From: Pyropia yezoensis
Taxonomy: Eukaryota > Rhodophyta > Bangiophyceae > Bangiales > Bangiaceae
NCBI GenBank assembly: GCA_009829735.1
Contig: CM020618.1
Coordinates: forward strand, 6,012,882-6,076,881
Direction of reading: 5' to 3'
DNA: 64,000 bases
In this document: one piece after another, positions 62,860 to 64,000 of the stretch
How positions within the stretch are numbered: the first letter of the stretch is position 1
How the letters are laid out: each line of letters begins with the position of its first letter
Position numbers and translations under genes: made by a program
Notes under the pieces: generated by a model
Told to the model about the DNA's origin: nothing
Seen by the model: the letters and a program-made list of their open reading frames with translations, nothing else
Database searches by the model: none

Positions 62860-64000
62860 GCCCCCCACCCCCCCCACCATCGCCACCGCCCAACGGCGAT
62901 CCACCTGCTTGCGGCGCTCGTTGGCGCCGCGCCCCACATCCGCGGCGCGCTGCTCGACCCGGCCGTCACGGGTCCGCTGCTGGCGGTTGCCGGCACCGAG
63001 ACGCGGGCGCACCCGCCAGCGTCCCGTGGCCGCCGGGGCACCCGCGGCGGCTCGTCGGCGGCGGCGGCGGCGGTGGCGGCGGCCGCCGCCGCGGGGCCCC
63101 CGCCCGCCAGCGCCGTGGCGGCCGCCGCGGCAACGGCGGCGGCGCTCGAGCTCCTCGGCGCCGCCGTCGCGCACGCGCACGCGGCCGAGGCGGATGTCCC
63201 CCTGCCCCCCCGGCGGCGGCCGCCCCCGGCCTCAGCGGCGACCCCCCCGGCGGCGACAGCGGCGGCGCCCTCCCCTCCCCCCCTGGACCGCCCGCCCCCC
63301 CTTCGCGCCCTGTTGATGGTGCTCCTCCCCAAGCTGGCGCCGGTGGTGCTCGCCCACCTCCGCCACCAGTGCGACGCGACGCCCGCGGCGGTGGGGGTGG
63401 CGCTGGCGCTCGTCCGCGCGCGTGCGGTGGGGGAGGCGGCGGTCGACGCGACCACCGCCGCCGCCGCCACTGCCGCCACCGCCGCCGCCGCCGCCGCTTC
63501 CGCCGCGGCCGCCGCGGAAACGGCGGCCGATACGGCCGGCCGTGGGGGCGGCCCCGGGGCAGCCACCACCACCGCCACCACCGCGACGACCGCCGCCGCC
63601 ACGTGCGGCTCGGCGGCGGCGTCTGCGGCGGTGCCCGCCCACCCGCTGGTGACGTTTTGGGTGCAGATGGTGCCGGCGCTGTCGGCGCTGCTGCCGGGTG
63701 GCGGCGGCCGCCCGACGGGCGTGGCGGTCGCCGCCCTGACGGCGCTGTCCATTGAGGCGGCGCGCGACGCGGGGCTGGTCACCCTCGTCGACCCGGCGCT
63801 GGTGCGCCACGCGCTCACCTACCTCGCCGCCGCCACCGCGCCGGCTCTACCCCCAGACGCTCCCGCCGCGGCAGCCGTTGTCGGCGGCGGCGCCGGTGGC
63901 GTCGGCGCCGGTGGCGTCGGCGGTGGGGTTGGCGGCGGTGGGGTTGGCGGCGGTGGGGTTGGCGGCGCCGCTGCCGCCGCCGCTGCCGACGCCGTCGTCG
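60720..64000 (+). CDS. Ala/Gly/Pro-rich coiled-coil plus helical-repeat protein, incomplete at right edge
   Basis: ATG 60720 (MMSRIGSGG). A Gly/Ser tract is followed by an acidic/helical motif (DDDAENDRICALLVQSERSL), disordered Gly/Pro/Ala sequence, and a coiled coil at about residues 290-430 (LLRDRLAQREAAL, EREVATLQLSLSFAENEV, ARLRRQVETLTRDAAAARR). A nuclear-signal-like basic patch follows (RRGPKRPRVVRRLR). From about 62.6 kb the meaningful frame is +1 shifted. There it reads hydrophobic helices such as SVVRSLLATHLVSLLAAP, IHLLAALVGAAPHIRGALL, RALLMVLLPKLAPVVLAHL and FWVQMVPALSALL, consistent with HEAT/ARM-like repeats. The switch falls in C-homopolymer DNA (62539-62600), so a homopolymer-length error or an intron there is likely. 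A coiled coil followed by a helical solenoid recalls ATRIP-like or scaffold proteins, but I have no diagnostic motif. The frame is still open at 64000. Confidence 0.5.
63921..63965. repeat. 15-bp tandem repeat (ggcggcggtggggtt), ~3 copies
   Basis: Direct tandem copies inside the open frame at the right edge, encoding a Gly/Val repeat. Confidence 0.85.

Overview
The window looks like nuclear DNA of a GC-rich eukaryote. It has long intron-poor reading frames, many G/C homopolymer tracts of 20-40 nt, GGC/GAC microsatellites, minisatellites and nested eukaryotic retroelements, with no bacterial operon structure or Shine-Dalgarno spacing. A bangiophyte red alga (Porphyra/Pyropia type) is my best guess. 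That is inference from composition and transposon mix, not proof.

Layout. 0-3.7 kb: minisatellites (87-, 82- and 74-bp units) and degenerate GC-rich repeats. 3.7-6.1 kb: two convergent paralogous genes of an unrecognised helical family. 6.1-12 kb: mostly intergenic, with a gene at 9.6-10.6 kb split by one in-frame TAA; it is homologous to an antisense ORF inside the retrotransposon at 21-30 kb. 12-16.8 kb: microsatellite and low-complexity DNA. 16.8-19.0 kb: an intact gene for a secretory-pathway membrane protein (signal peptide, large ectodomain, three membrane spans).

21.3-30.3 kb: a complete Ty3/gypsy chromovirus-like element on the minus strand, with LTRs ending TGTGGCA...TGCCACA, a perfect 5-bp target duplication, gag with a CCHC knuckle, protease, RT-RNase H, integrase and a chromodomain. 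Its pol frame carries six stop codons and no frameshift, and its protease has lost the catalytic Asp. A 430-residue ORF lies antisense between integrase and the 3' LTR. 31.0-34.0 kb: a decayed Ty1/copia element with a tRNA-like (SINE-like) insertion. 34.0 and 40.3 kb: solo LTRs of the gypsy family. 35-37.2 kb: 158-bp and 117-bp minisatellites.

39.3-49.4 kb: a nested stack. A PIF/Harbinger transposase remnant (plus strand) and a broken Myb/SANT-like gene (minus strand) flank a GC-poor stretch. The Myb/SANT gene is interrupted by a 5.2-kb tyrosine-recombinase (DIRS/PAT/Ngaro-type) retroelement with gag, RT/RNase H/methyltransferase-like and YR frames. Its repeats form a split-direct-repeat arrangement whose internal B1-A2 junction reproduces the end-to-start circle junction. 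The 315-bp repeats look identical, so this is probably the youngest insertion.

50-60.6 kb: very GC-rich low-complexity DNA holding a multi-span membrane/coiled-coil gene (55.6-57.7 kb, again split by one in-frame TAG), an 18-bp minisatellite and a 41-bp imperfect inverted-repeat pair. 60.7 kb to the right edge: an incomplete Ala/Gly/Pro-rich coiled-coil plus helical-repeat protein whose frame switches in a C-rich tract.
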